A stretch of 39,445 bases of DNA, from positions 1,239,394 to 1,278,838 of the forward strand of contig LSYV01000014.1 in NCBI GenBank assembly GCA_001584585.1, in the 5' to 3' direction. Under the pieces are notes generated by a model. The model did not search any database. It worked only from the letters and a program-made list of their open reading frames with translations, and was not told the DNA's origin. This stretch comes from Gonium pectorale (taxonomy: Eukaryota > Chlorophyta > Chlorophyceae > Chlamydomonadales > Volvocaceae). The position numbers and the translations under genes are program-made. How positions within the stretch are numbered: the stretch's first letter is position 1; each line of letters starts with the position of its first letter. Below are positions 11,973-21,700 of the stretch, one piece after another.

Positions 11973-13240
11973 GTTGTCAAGTAGCAATTGGTGGATTGCT
12001 AAAATGTGCAAGTGGGGAAGCCGGGGGCGGTAAATACGCGGGCCAGGTACGGGTGTACGGTGTTCACGCGCTGCTTCACGCGCTGCTCGTGCGCGCCTGT
12101 GATCCGCCAACCTTCGATCAAAAACCGATGAGCACAAGATGAGAATGGCAAGCCATGCGTACTGATTGGCTAAACGTGATGATACCGCACACATGCACCA
12201 AGACTGGCACATGCACCAGACGCGATGGATGCCATTCCCTGCACATCGTTCGAATGATAACTGCAATATGGTTCTTACGAGACACAGCTCACCCACGTGA
12301 TCGAACTCGAGCACGCCGTGTCGGTCAGGCAGGTCCTCAGGTATTTCAGACCATTGGGGCGTTGCGGACTTCATGCGGACTACACACGTAGTAAGTACGT
12401 GAAACAGTAGGCATAACGTGGGTTGCAGAGGTTTCAGATGGCCCGGGGCCCCAGGTGGGATCACCCCTGCGTGATTAGGGAAGGCAGGGAGCGGGCAGGG
12501 AAGGGGCGTCGTCTACATGCCCAGCGCATAGCTAAGTGATTGGAGGAAATGGTGCAATCCCAAGCGGATGCCCCCCTTCCGGCAGCGCTCTGTGCCAGAG
12601 TGTGGTCCCGTTGTTTTTGTTCATGTCCTTACCGGTAATCCCGCCCAGTCCGCCCGCCTACGACGTTTACCCCTCACGACTGCGCCCCTGGACACCCCCC
12701 CTCACCGTGTGCAGTCGACTGATGAGGGGGCATAGCCGTAAAACCTCAAGACATGACATGTATGGAGAGCAGAGCGTCGTTTCAAGGACGCGATCGGTCG
12801 ACACAGGACACAATCTTGCCAGACGAAGGTGGGCGACGCAAAGTTGTGGTGGTGCAAGCATGTGCGTGTGGAGGGTGGGAGATGCGCGGCTCGGAAGTTG
12901 ACTTGCTGCGGGAGGCACGATGTCTTGTGGCCACGGTCCCCTGGGTCATCGAGCTTCATACGAGCCGCTGGTTTGCACACTGGTGATACTACCATGCCTA
13001 TAACGAGTTTGAAAAGGGAGTGTTCCAGCGGGCCAAGTTGTGACATTCCCGAAGCGGCCATGTTGGTACACTCGGACCAACATGACAAGGACTGCGACAA
13101 CGTGGTCTTAGATAACATTATATCTGCTGAGAGCGCGGGACCTTTAGCTCTGCACTAGCGACCAGTTCGTACGGGTCGCGCTGTGTCAAAATTTCCAGGG
13201 CACCAATGCTCGGTCCTCTCCTGGAATAACACTTGGAAAA
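11973..13240. promoter_or_regulatory. shared upstream region of the divergent glutamine synthetase genes
   Basis: These 1268 bp separate the two start codons, so both promoters and 5' UTRs must lie here. An AT-rich TATATCT-type stretch sits near 13117, about 125 bp before the plus-strand ATG. A TATTTA-type stretch sits on the minus strand near 12030, about 60 bp before the other ATG. A CCAAT-type pentamer occurs on the minus strand near 12162. All three are weak matches. The two halves do not look like inverted copies of each other, so the duplication does not extend into the promoters. Confidence 0.5.
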
Positions 13241-15804
13241 ATGTCGTTCGCCCTGCGTGGTCTGGCCTCCAAGCCCCAGGTTGGTGGGCGGTCAGCAAGG
13301 GCTTTCTCGCTTGCTGCCTCTCGCAACTAAGTCAAAACCCAGGCTGTGACCTTTGGCCTCCCAACTGATATGTTTGCAGGTCCAGCGGGCCTCTGGCGCT
13401 CGCGCTGTAAGTAGGAGCTCATCGCGGCGGCGGCGGGGCTCGTCGGGAGCAGGCCGTTTGAGGGCGCAATGCGTTGCCGTGTGGCAAATAACTTCACCTG
13501 AATGTATAGAAGAGCCCTCCAGCGTGTCGCCTCGCGTTCGAGGATTGAGGTGGCCCTCCCGCGACGTGTGTGACCCTCGCAGGGCCGCGCCCTGCTGGCT
13601 GTGCGCGCCCAGGCCTATGGCATGAAGGCCGAGTACGTCTGGGCTGATGGCAACGAGGGTCGCCCTGAGAAGGTGGGACTCGCTTCTCCGATCACTTTGC
13701 TAACTTGCCTCTGCTATCCACGTGGAGATATCATGGTGGCCCTTCTTTTGAACCGTCGAGTTGCAGCACCTCACGTGGTGTGGGCACGTGGTGGTAGTGT
13801 GTTTTTGTTCGACACTCGCGTGTCCCATCCCTCGTCGATGTGTGGTCGCTCAGGGCATGATCTTCAACGAGATGCGCTCGAAGACCAAGTGCTTCGATGA
13901 GCCCCTCGGCCTGGATGCCTCGGAGTACCCCGACTGGTCGTTCGATGGCTCGTCCACCGGCCAGGCTGCCGGCAACAACTCGGACTGCATCCTCCGGTGC
14001 GTGCACCTGACGGGCGTCTCTCGCTCCGGGGTGCCTATGTAGCTACACGGCAGGGCGGCAGGAGTACACCGTGTTCATGGCAGAGTGCCAGGGAAGCAGA
14101 GTTGTATCGCAAACCAGGGCAGCGGTGCGGGTGGGGGGCCTGATGTAGGTCCGAGACCGGGCTTTCGCAGGCTGAGCCAGCTGCCTCCTCGCCACCCCAG
14201 GCCGTACCAGCTTGCTCCTCGGCGCCGCCGCCATCAGCTTCGGCTCCTGTCCCACATGCTGCCGCTATCCATCCTGACGCTACCCCTGTCCCCCTCTGTC
14301 GCCTTCCCTGCCTGCTTTGTGCCCGGCTCCCCCGCACAGTCCCGTGCGTGTCATCAAGGACCCCATCCGCGGCGAGCCGCACGTGCTGGTGATGTGCGAG
14401 GTGTTTGCCCCCGATGGCACCCCGCACCCCACCAACACCCGCGCCAAGCTCCGCGAGATCATTGACGACAAGGTGGAGGCTGAGGACTGCTGGTACGGCT
14501 TTGAGCAGGAGTACACCATGATCCAGAAGACCACCGGCCAGATCTACGGCTGGCCCAACGGCGGCTTCCCCGCTCCCCAGGTGCGCAGGGCAGCGGACAG
14601 GACAGGAGCTTTAATAACAGGAGTCCAACGGAGCCTGGGGCACGCGAGGGTGGTCCAGTAAAATCCTTACGGCAAGCCACAGACCGTTCGCTTGTGGTGA
14701 AGCGCATATTGCCCCGACAAGGGTGTTTCGGTATGCAATGTGGTTTCATCTGCAGTAGTAGCCCCTCAGCTTACCTCATTATGAGCTGGGCACGGTCTAG
14801 CTTGGGCAGAGATCCGCTGCCTTGGTGTGTTGCCTGCAGTGGGATATTGGCTCGTTCAGGGTGATTCGTCCGGGGACAAAGCGCACAAAGTCATTGTTGC
14901 CGCTCGGAAGGGGTGCGGGTCTGTGGCCGGACGCGGAATGCCCTTCTAAGCCCTGTCGGGTATTTGGCGTTGGGCAATGGTCAGGCCCAGTGTAAGGCTG
15001 TCAGACGGCCGTATGAGGAGAGGGTTTGGAAGCCTTCGTCCTATCGCTGGTATGGCATTTAACATGTTTCCATTAAGGACGTCCCCCATGTAGGATACGG
15101 TGTGTCTTCCAGGGCTCCCTCCCCAGCCTGGGACTAGCTCGCAGCGCTCCCACCCGGCTCTGACCCCGCTCCTTACCCCACACCCTTCCCTGCAGGGCCC
15201 GTTCTACTGCGGTGTGGGCGCTGAGTCGGCTTTCGGCCGCCCGCTTGCCGAGGCGCACATGGAGGCGTGCATGAAGGCTGGCCTGAAGATCAGCGGCATC
15301 AACGCCGAGGTGATGCCCGGCCAGTGGGAGTACCAGATCGGCCCCGTTGGCCCCCTGGCTCTGGGCGACGAGGTGATGCTGTCGCGCTGGCTGCTGCACC
15401 GCCTGGGCGAGGACTTCGGCATTGTGTGCACCTTCAACCCCAAGCCCGTCCGCACCGGTGACTGGAACGGAACCGGCGCGCACACCAACTTCTCCACCAA
15501 GAGCATGCGCGTGCCGGGCGGCATGGAGGTGATCCTGGACGCCGTGGACAAGCTGTCGAAGACGCACATCGAGCACATCACCCAGTACGGCCTGGGCAAC
15601 GAGGCGCGCCTGACGGGCAAGCACGAGACGTGCGACATCAACACCTTCAAGCACGGTGTTGCTGACCGCGGCTCGTCCATCCGCATCCCGCTGCCCGTCC
15701 AGCTTAAGGGCTACGGCTACCTGGAGGACCGCCGCCCCGCCGCCAACGTGGACCCCTACACTGTGGCGCGCCTTCTCATCAAGACCATTCTCAAGGGCAA
15801 CTAA
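13241..15804 (+). CDS. GLN3: glutamine synthetase, chloroplast type (GS2), copy 2
   Basis: Same reaction as copy 1 (ammonium + glutamate + ATP to glutamine). Six exons: 13241-13279, 13380-13406, 13583-13672, 13854-13996, 14340-14580, 15196-15804 (TAA), giving 382 residues. The N-terminus MSFALRGLASKPQ, followed by QRASGARAGRALLAVRAQ, is a good chloroplast transit peptide and differs in sequence from that of copy 1. From QAYGMKAEY onward the two proteins appear identical. Signatures FDGSSTGQ, GQWEYQIGP and the ATP-binding KPVRTGDWNGTGAH are all present. Exons 4-6 have the same lengths as in copy 1 (143, 241, 609 nt). Intron 4 is almost the same sequence, but intron 5 is 615 nt here and only 207 nt in copy 1. 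Symbol by analogy only. Confidence 0.93.
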
Positions 15805-16277
15805 ACGTCCGGCGGGGACGTGTCCCTCTCGGGATTGCGGGGGCCTGCGCTTTGGAGGCGATCAGCCGGCGATGTGTGGAAGCATGTCGCGGTTATGAGG
15901 CACCCGGGCGTGGCCGAGGCGATGCTACAGTGGCACTGTAGAGTGATGCGTAGCAGTAGCCGCTTGACGTTGGTGCTTGGCGCCATGTCGGGGCGCCGGG
16001 CGTTCCCCGGGGCTGCCACCATCTGGTCCGGGGAGCTCGTGCGGAACACGCGCGAGTGTGGCCTGTTGGCGGTGGTGTGATGGCATCTTGTTCCACCTGA
16101 CTCACGCCTGCCGAAGCCGTTGCCAATCATGATGATTGCTTGCTTCCGGCACGTGACCTCCGTCGTTGGCAAATCGTAGCAGGTTGGTCCGGTGTGATAC
16201 TGTTTGGAGTGTACTATATTACATGTCGAAAGGTTCTAGCCTCGATTTCATTTGCCTACGCATCAGGTGGTCAGGTA

Positions 16278-16282
16278 TGTAA
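16278..16282 (+). terminator. candidate polyadenylation signal TGTAA for glutamine synthetase copy 2
   Basis: First TGTAA downstream of the stop at 15804, implying a 3' UTR of about 490 nt. It ends before the opposing candidate signal of the TAF12 gene at 16376. Confidence 0.55.
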
Positions 16283-16375
16283 GCGGGCTGATGCTGGAAA
16301 CGTCGTACCATCGTACGGCAGGACTGCCATCACTACGAACGATATATGCTCCTCGTCATATCACCTGGCATACCA

Positions 16376-16380
16376 TTACA
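16376..16380 (-). terminator. candidate polyadenylation signal TGTAA (minus strand) for TAF12
   Basis: TTACA on the plus strand. It is the first minus-strand TGTAA after the TAF12 stop at 17098, so the 3' UTR would be about 720 nt. Confidence 0.4.
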
Positions 16381-16940
16381 TTCGTAGATTGGCTGGGCTT
16401 TGGATAGCAAATGGGTTGAACAATACTGGATTGTCGTTGGCCGCAGCGTGTACTGGCAACACCGAAGAGCAGCCGTAACCGTGTGACTAGGACTAGGAAA
16501 CACTAGGAAACACCATCACACACATTATGCCCAATACCACACAGCAGCATAAAGGCGAGAACATAATCTCTATCGAAGCCATTTGATCATGCTGTGCAGC
16601 AGTGTTCCTCAGCCAACCAGACGTTCATTTGTGCCACAAGAACCCTAGCAGGTCTCTTCAACCAAGGGACCCAACTACGGTGGATGTGCGAGGCAGCGCG
16701 GGCCCAACTACGGGAGGACGACGTGCTTGGGAGCAACGACCACAGAAGTCCAAGCGCCCTGATCTGCCTATCTGGACATCGGCTTTGTCCGTACTGCTCT
16801 TAGAAGGGCTACGAAAGAGACATATCGTGTGAGATCTATGTCTGGACGTGCGCCCGGCGCCATCCCTTCGGCGCTGCTCGTCTCCGCAGCTGCGAATGCA
16901 CCTCCCGCATCAAGCCACCGCAATCAGCCATAGCTTGTCT

Positions 16941-16975
16941 CCCGTTGCCTGTCCCGTTGCCTGTCCCGTTGCCTG
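16941..16975. repeat. 12-bp tandem repeat, three units
   Basis: The unit CCCGTTGCCTGT occurs two full times and a third time in part, just downstream of the TAF12 stop codon in its presumed 3' UTR. Confidence 0.85.
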
Positions 16976-17097
16976 CCCACAACCCCTCGGGCTGCTTGTT
17001 CCCTTCGCATACTGACCATCTCCATATAACTCACCAGCGCCGACAAGGAACTTTAAGGTCTAGTCGCCCCGCTGGCTGCATGCGCCGGCATTATCAC

Positions 17098-18333
17098 CTA
17101 GACCCCGCCTCCGGCCGCTCCCGCCCCCGCCGCGCCCGGGGAATGAATCTGATGCTGCGCACTGCCTCCGCCACCGCCCGATCCTCCGGCGGCCGCCCCT
17201 CCACCCGCGCCGCTCGCGCCTCCGCCGCTGCCGTACTGCTGCTGCAGCTCCCGGTCCAGCTCCGCCGCCGTGCGGCGCACGGCGCCTTGGCGCTGCCGGT
17301 GCGCCTCCGAGGCGCTGGGCCTCCGGTAGGGCCGCAGTATCTCGCCGCTGAAGCCAGGCACGTACAGGTTCCAGCTGCGCTCCAGGTGGAGAGCGATGTC
17401 CCGCGCCTTGAGGACGTTGGACTTCCGGCGCTTGGCCACCTCGCAGCCCATCGCTATAGCGTTGCCGATCCACTCATAGTAGAATTCCAGCAGCGCGTTC
17501 TCCGTTGCCGGGTCGACCTTGTAGTCCTGCTCCATGCCGGCGGCGCGCATGGCCATGCGGATGCCGCGGCGAGGCAGCACCTTGTGCGCGTCGTCCGCGT
17601 CCTCGGCCTGCTGCGCCTGGCGCGCGCGCTGCGCCCGAGCTGCCGCAGCCTGCTGTGCCTGCTGAGCCGCGTGCGCAGCCTGGGCCTGCTGTATCATCTG
17701 CGCCTGGATGATGGCCAAGGGGTTCACGGGCGGCCGGACTCCCCCGCCTGCCGCCCCGGCGGCCGCCGCCGCGACGGCCGCCGCAGCCGCTGGCATGAGC
17801 GCGGCTGCGGCGGTGAGGTCCGGGCCGGGGCCCGGGCCTGCGCTGGGTGGGCGCACAATGGCCTCACCATCTGCGCGCTGGCGTTTGGCGCCCCCGTCAT
17901 CGTCTGAATGATCGTTGGGCCGCTTCATGCCCGCCTGTGGTCGGGGCTGGGCTAGGCCCTGGTTGTAGCCGGGGGCATGCCCCGGCATCATGCCCACATT
18001 GACCCCAGGCATGCCCGGCAGCTGCTGGGGCCCGGGCGGGGCCATGCCGGGGTTCATGTTGAGTGGTGAGATTGGCAGCGATGGCCCCCCGGGGCCTGGC
18101 TGCATAGGCCGCGGTGCTGACATGACGCCCGGCGCCATATTCAGGGGCTGGATTGGCAGCGCTGGCATCCCGGCGGGGCCGGGCTGCATGGCGGAAGGCG
18201 CCATGGACATGGGCGCCTGGCCTGGAGCCATGTGTGCCGGACCAGGCTGCATCCCGGGCGCCATCCCTGGCTGCATGAGCGGTGGGCCGGGGGCAAGGGA
18301 CTGGCGGGAGGGCCCGCCGCCCGGCTGCGACAT
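17098..18333 (-). CDS. TAF12: TFIID/SAGA subunit TAF12 with histone fold
   Basis: Nuclear histone-fold subunit that pairs with TAF4 in TFIID and with Ada1 in SAGA. One uninterrupted frame of 411 residues. Residues 1-135 are a Met/Pro/Gly-rich region with repeated MQPG and PLNM units. KRPN...KRQR at 137-153 is a likely bipartite nuclear localisation signal. Then come poly-Ala (174-197), a Gln/Ala-rich segment (209-243), and the histone fold at about 254-322: VDPATENALLEFYYEWIGNA, then CEVAKRRKSNVLKARDIALH and LERSW. The family's post-fold motif NLYVPGFSGEILRPYRR with EAHRQR follows at 322-347. The tail is Gly/Ala-rich. The ATG at 18333 is the first in frame. The domain match rests on the TAF12 pattern 'KHRK..L..KD...HLE..W....PGF'. 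The gene has no introns, unlike every neighbour. Confidence 0.9.
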   Translation of the reverse strand: MSQPGGGPSRQSLAPGPPLMQPGMAPGMQPGPAHMAPGQAPMSMAPSAMQPGPAGMPALPIQPLNMAPGVMSAPRPMQPGPGGPSLPISPLNMNPGMAPPGPQQLPGMPGVNVGMMPGHAPGYNQGLAQPRPQAGMKRPNDHSDDDGGAKRQRADGEAIVRPPSAGPGPGPDLTAAAALMPAAAAAVAAAAAGAAGGGVRPPVNPLAIIQAQMIQQAQAAHAAQQAQQAAAARAQRARQAQQAEDADDAHKVLPRRGIRMAMRAAGMEQDYKVDPATENALLEFYYEWIGNAIAMGCEVAKRRKSNVLKARDIALHLERSWNLYVPGFSGEILRPYRRPSASEAHRQRQGAVRRTAAELDRELQQQYGSGGGASGAGGGAAAGGSGGGGGSAQHQIHSPGAAGAGAAGGGV

Positions 18334-18706
18334 GGCCCTCTGACACCGACGCCTGGCTGCCTGCTCTCAGTTAGCCTCCCGCGTCAGGGTTTGTTCCAAT
18401 ATCAGGCAGGTAGCAGCCCGCGGAAGTCCTAGCTGCTCTTGCAGTGCTAAGCTGCCGGCCGAGTTCCCCTCTGTCCCCGAAGGACAACGCTCAAGCTGGA
18501 GTAAATGTGAGCACAGGGCGTCCGATTTCGGTAGTGTTTAATCCTGTGTTTGAAAGTTCGATCCTTTAAACAACTATAATAGTCCAAGCCAGTGATACTT
18601 CTTATCATCTGCAGTCCATGCAGCGCCCCAGCCTAAGTGGACGAGACGGTACAGCAGGTTTGGCAAGAGCTGGCAGGAAACCTGGCTTGCGATATGATCA
18701 CTGCAA
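18334..18706. promoter_or_regulatory. divergent promoter region of TAF12 and the HEAT-repeat gene
   Basis: 373 bp lie between the minus-strand TAF12 start and the plus-strand ATG at 18707. The middle part (about 18530-18610) is AT-rich compared with its flanks. The role is inferred from gene orientation. Confidence 0.45.
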
Positions 18707-21700
18707 ATGGCACGCGGCAAGCAAAATTCAGAGCCCGAGGAGGATGACCTGGAGCGGGCGCCCTGGGAGGATGGCGCCATGGCGGTGGTGCGTGTTTTTC
18801 TAGCGCACAAGACTGTCTATTTGCCCCACGAGGAGGCTCATGTGTGGAAGGCTCGCGGCCCGCTTTCACATGCAGGTGGACGTCACGTCCGTGCCGGTTG
18901 AGGTGGTGCATAAGAACTGCCTGAGCAACGACCTGACCCTCCGGCTGACGTACATCAAGGTGTGCTGCGCGGCTGGAGACGACTACAAATCCTGAGCCAC
19001 AGTCAGGATGTGCACGGGCATGGCTACAGAGAGTGGCGGGAGCCAGGCTCTCTCACTTACCAGGCTCCTCAGTTAGGGCGAATCATTACCTAGCTGTGGT
19101 CACCAGCCAAGCAAGCCCTCGGACACGACAACGCACTCCGGAATGGGCATGTGCATGCATGAATATTGATGAGCTAGGCGAGCTGCCAGCAAGCGACCTC
19201 TGTCTTCGGATGCCGCAGGCTCATGCCAGCAGCTATCTGGGCCCCGCTTCCCCACTGTCGTGCCCTCCCGGCCCGCCACGACACTGCGCATGCTGAGCCA
19301 GCTGTTTGCCCCACCAACAGCTTTGCCGTACCACCGCCGCGCAGGGCCTGGCCTCCGCCGCCACACGCGCCAACAAGCGTGAGCTGACCAAGCTCCTGGA
19401 GGTGCGGGGCATGGGACTAGTGCTCGCGAATTGGGAATTGCGAGCGCTCTCACAGGCACGGTACGGGCCTCCAAGGCGCGGAGCGGGCCTTGGTGCGGGC
19501 CTCAGGAGCGCGGTGTGGGCCGTGGAAGTCCTGGGCGGGCTCGATGCTGCGGAGCCTGTCATGAGCCGTGAGCCGCAGCGCTGTGGGACCCGAGCCGTGG
19601 GCGCAGGGTTTGGTAGGGTGGGGCTGATAGGGGGCGCGACCCTGCCTTGAGCACTGCGTCCTTGACGCGTCGGTACGGTCGGTCGGTAGCTCTGACCCAT
19701 GGGTCTGGCGACCCTCGTGGCCCCGTGGCCTGACGTTCCAGGTCCTTGGCCCGCTTCTGGAGGACGAGGCGGTGGGTGTGCGGCTGGAGACCCTGCAGCA
19801 GCTGCAGCAGCTAGGTGGGCCGAGGCGGGCCGCGCGCCAGGGTGGACGGGGCCCAGGACGGGGCCCAAGAGGGTGTATGAAAGCATTCATGAGATCATGA
19901 CCCATTACCCCATGCCGCTGTTCGCATGTCCTCCTTGGCCCAGCGCCTGGCTTTGAGGACGGCCTCCAATGCCGGGGGACTGCGATGGACTGGGTCGAAG
20001 ACGCACCTGTCCTCGCGCCTCCCTCATGTGTGCATCTCAGGCGGGATGCCGCGGCCCGATCAGGGGGCTCCTGCCGCTGGCATGCCCGCCTCCGCCGCCT
20101 CGCGGATGTCGCACTTCTGGCACGCGGCTACCGCCACCACCGCCATGGAGCCCCCCTCCCTCCCGGTGTCCCATACCTCTGCCGGTGTCGTGTGCCCCCG
20201 GCAGCCAAGCTGGCCCATGCCACGGTGGCGCCCGATGACGTGTGCGAGGCTGTGGAGGACGCGCTGGAGGCGCAGATACGGCCGTCCTTGGACCCGGGAG
20301 GGGGCGGCGGCGGCGGGCGCAGCGGCGCCGCCGGCACGGGCGCGCTTCCGATGGTGAGCCATCCGTCTGCGTCGCCGGGGATGGGCCCTGGCCGGACCGA
20401 ACCGGGTTGCGCTTTGTCTCGCTTGTTCAGTTCCGTATCGCTTTTATGTGACGCGGATGAAAGCACGCGTATTGTTTTGTGCCTGGGACCCGGGCAAGGT
20501 CCAAGGTGCATACTGCCGCGAGTTGAGCGTTTGCGCCTTCTTTGTCCGATTCTGCTTGGCGGCTACCGCCGACACGCCTCAAAACCGCCAACCGTGGGAA
20601 CCGCCAGGTCAGGGAGGAGCTCCTGGCAACGCTCGACGCGGCCTGCGCGGCCCTGGGCCCGCCGCGCGCAGCGCCGCTGCTCATGCGGCTGCACCGGGCC
20701 GCCAGCGCCGCGGTGGAGAAGGCGGGCGGCGTGGGCGCCCCCGGCGCCGGCGGCGGCGGCGGCAAGGCCGGCGGCGACGCGATGCTGATGGCGCTGTCAT
20801 TGGCGGCGGTGGCGGTGCGGCACCTGCCGGCGGAGCGCGGCGGCCTGGAGGTGGCGGCGCTGGCGGGGAGGATGGGGCGCCACGGCGACCTTCGCGTGCG
20901 GGAGGTGAGGGTCGAAGAGGGTTCCGCCGATGTATCGAACTGAGACGTGTGTCCCAGGAGCCCGCAATGTCGGGGCAGGAGCGCGGGCGTGCTGCGCACC
21001 CCCCCCCGCAAAGCGCGCCCGCCATTGCTATCCCTCAAATGAGCGTCCACCCGGATAAGTGCTCCACCTGCAGACAAGCAGCAGGCCCTCCGCTAGGGCT
21101 TGTCGGTCCGCACGGGCACCACGAGCCCGCCAGCCTGTGGTACGCTGCCCTTCGCCGCCTTGCGAGGCGGTCCGGGGACGGTCGAACTGAGTATCGGGCC
21201 CACGCCACACGCGTAATCGATGTGCCCACTGCCCCCCAGGCGGTGGCAGGCGTGCTGCCCCGCCTGTACGAGCGCTACGCGGCCTCGCCCGGGGCGCTGG
21301 ACGACCTGTTCTCCGCCTACGAGCCGCTCTGCAGCGACAGTGTCTGGAGCGTCAAGCAGGCGGCGGCGCGGGCGGTGGGGGAGCTGGCGCAGCTCTGCGG
21401 CGGCTCCGCTGCCGCTGGGGGCGGCACAACGGCCGCGCCGGCTGCGGCGGAGCAGCGGGCCGACTCGTTCCAGTCGCGGCTCCTGGTTCAGCTGCTGTTG
21501 GGATGCCTGCTGCCGTCCAAGTCGCAGTGGGTGGTCACGGCGGCGCGGCAGCAGCTCGGGCCCGCCATCGCGGCGCTGCGGCCGGGCCCGGCGGCGCTGG
21601 CGGAGTGCCTGCCGCCGCTGCTGGAAGCCTTCTGCGCCGCGGCGGCGGCGGTGGGGCAGGGCGCGGTGGAGGTCAAGCGGGCCGCCGCCGAGAGCTTCGC

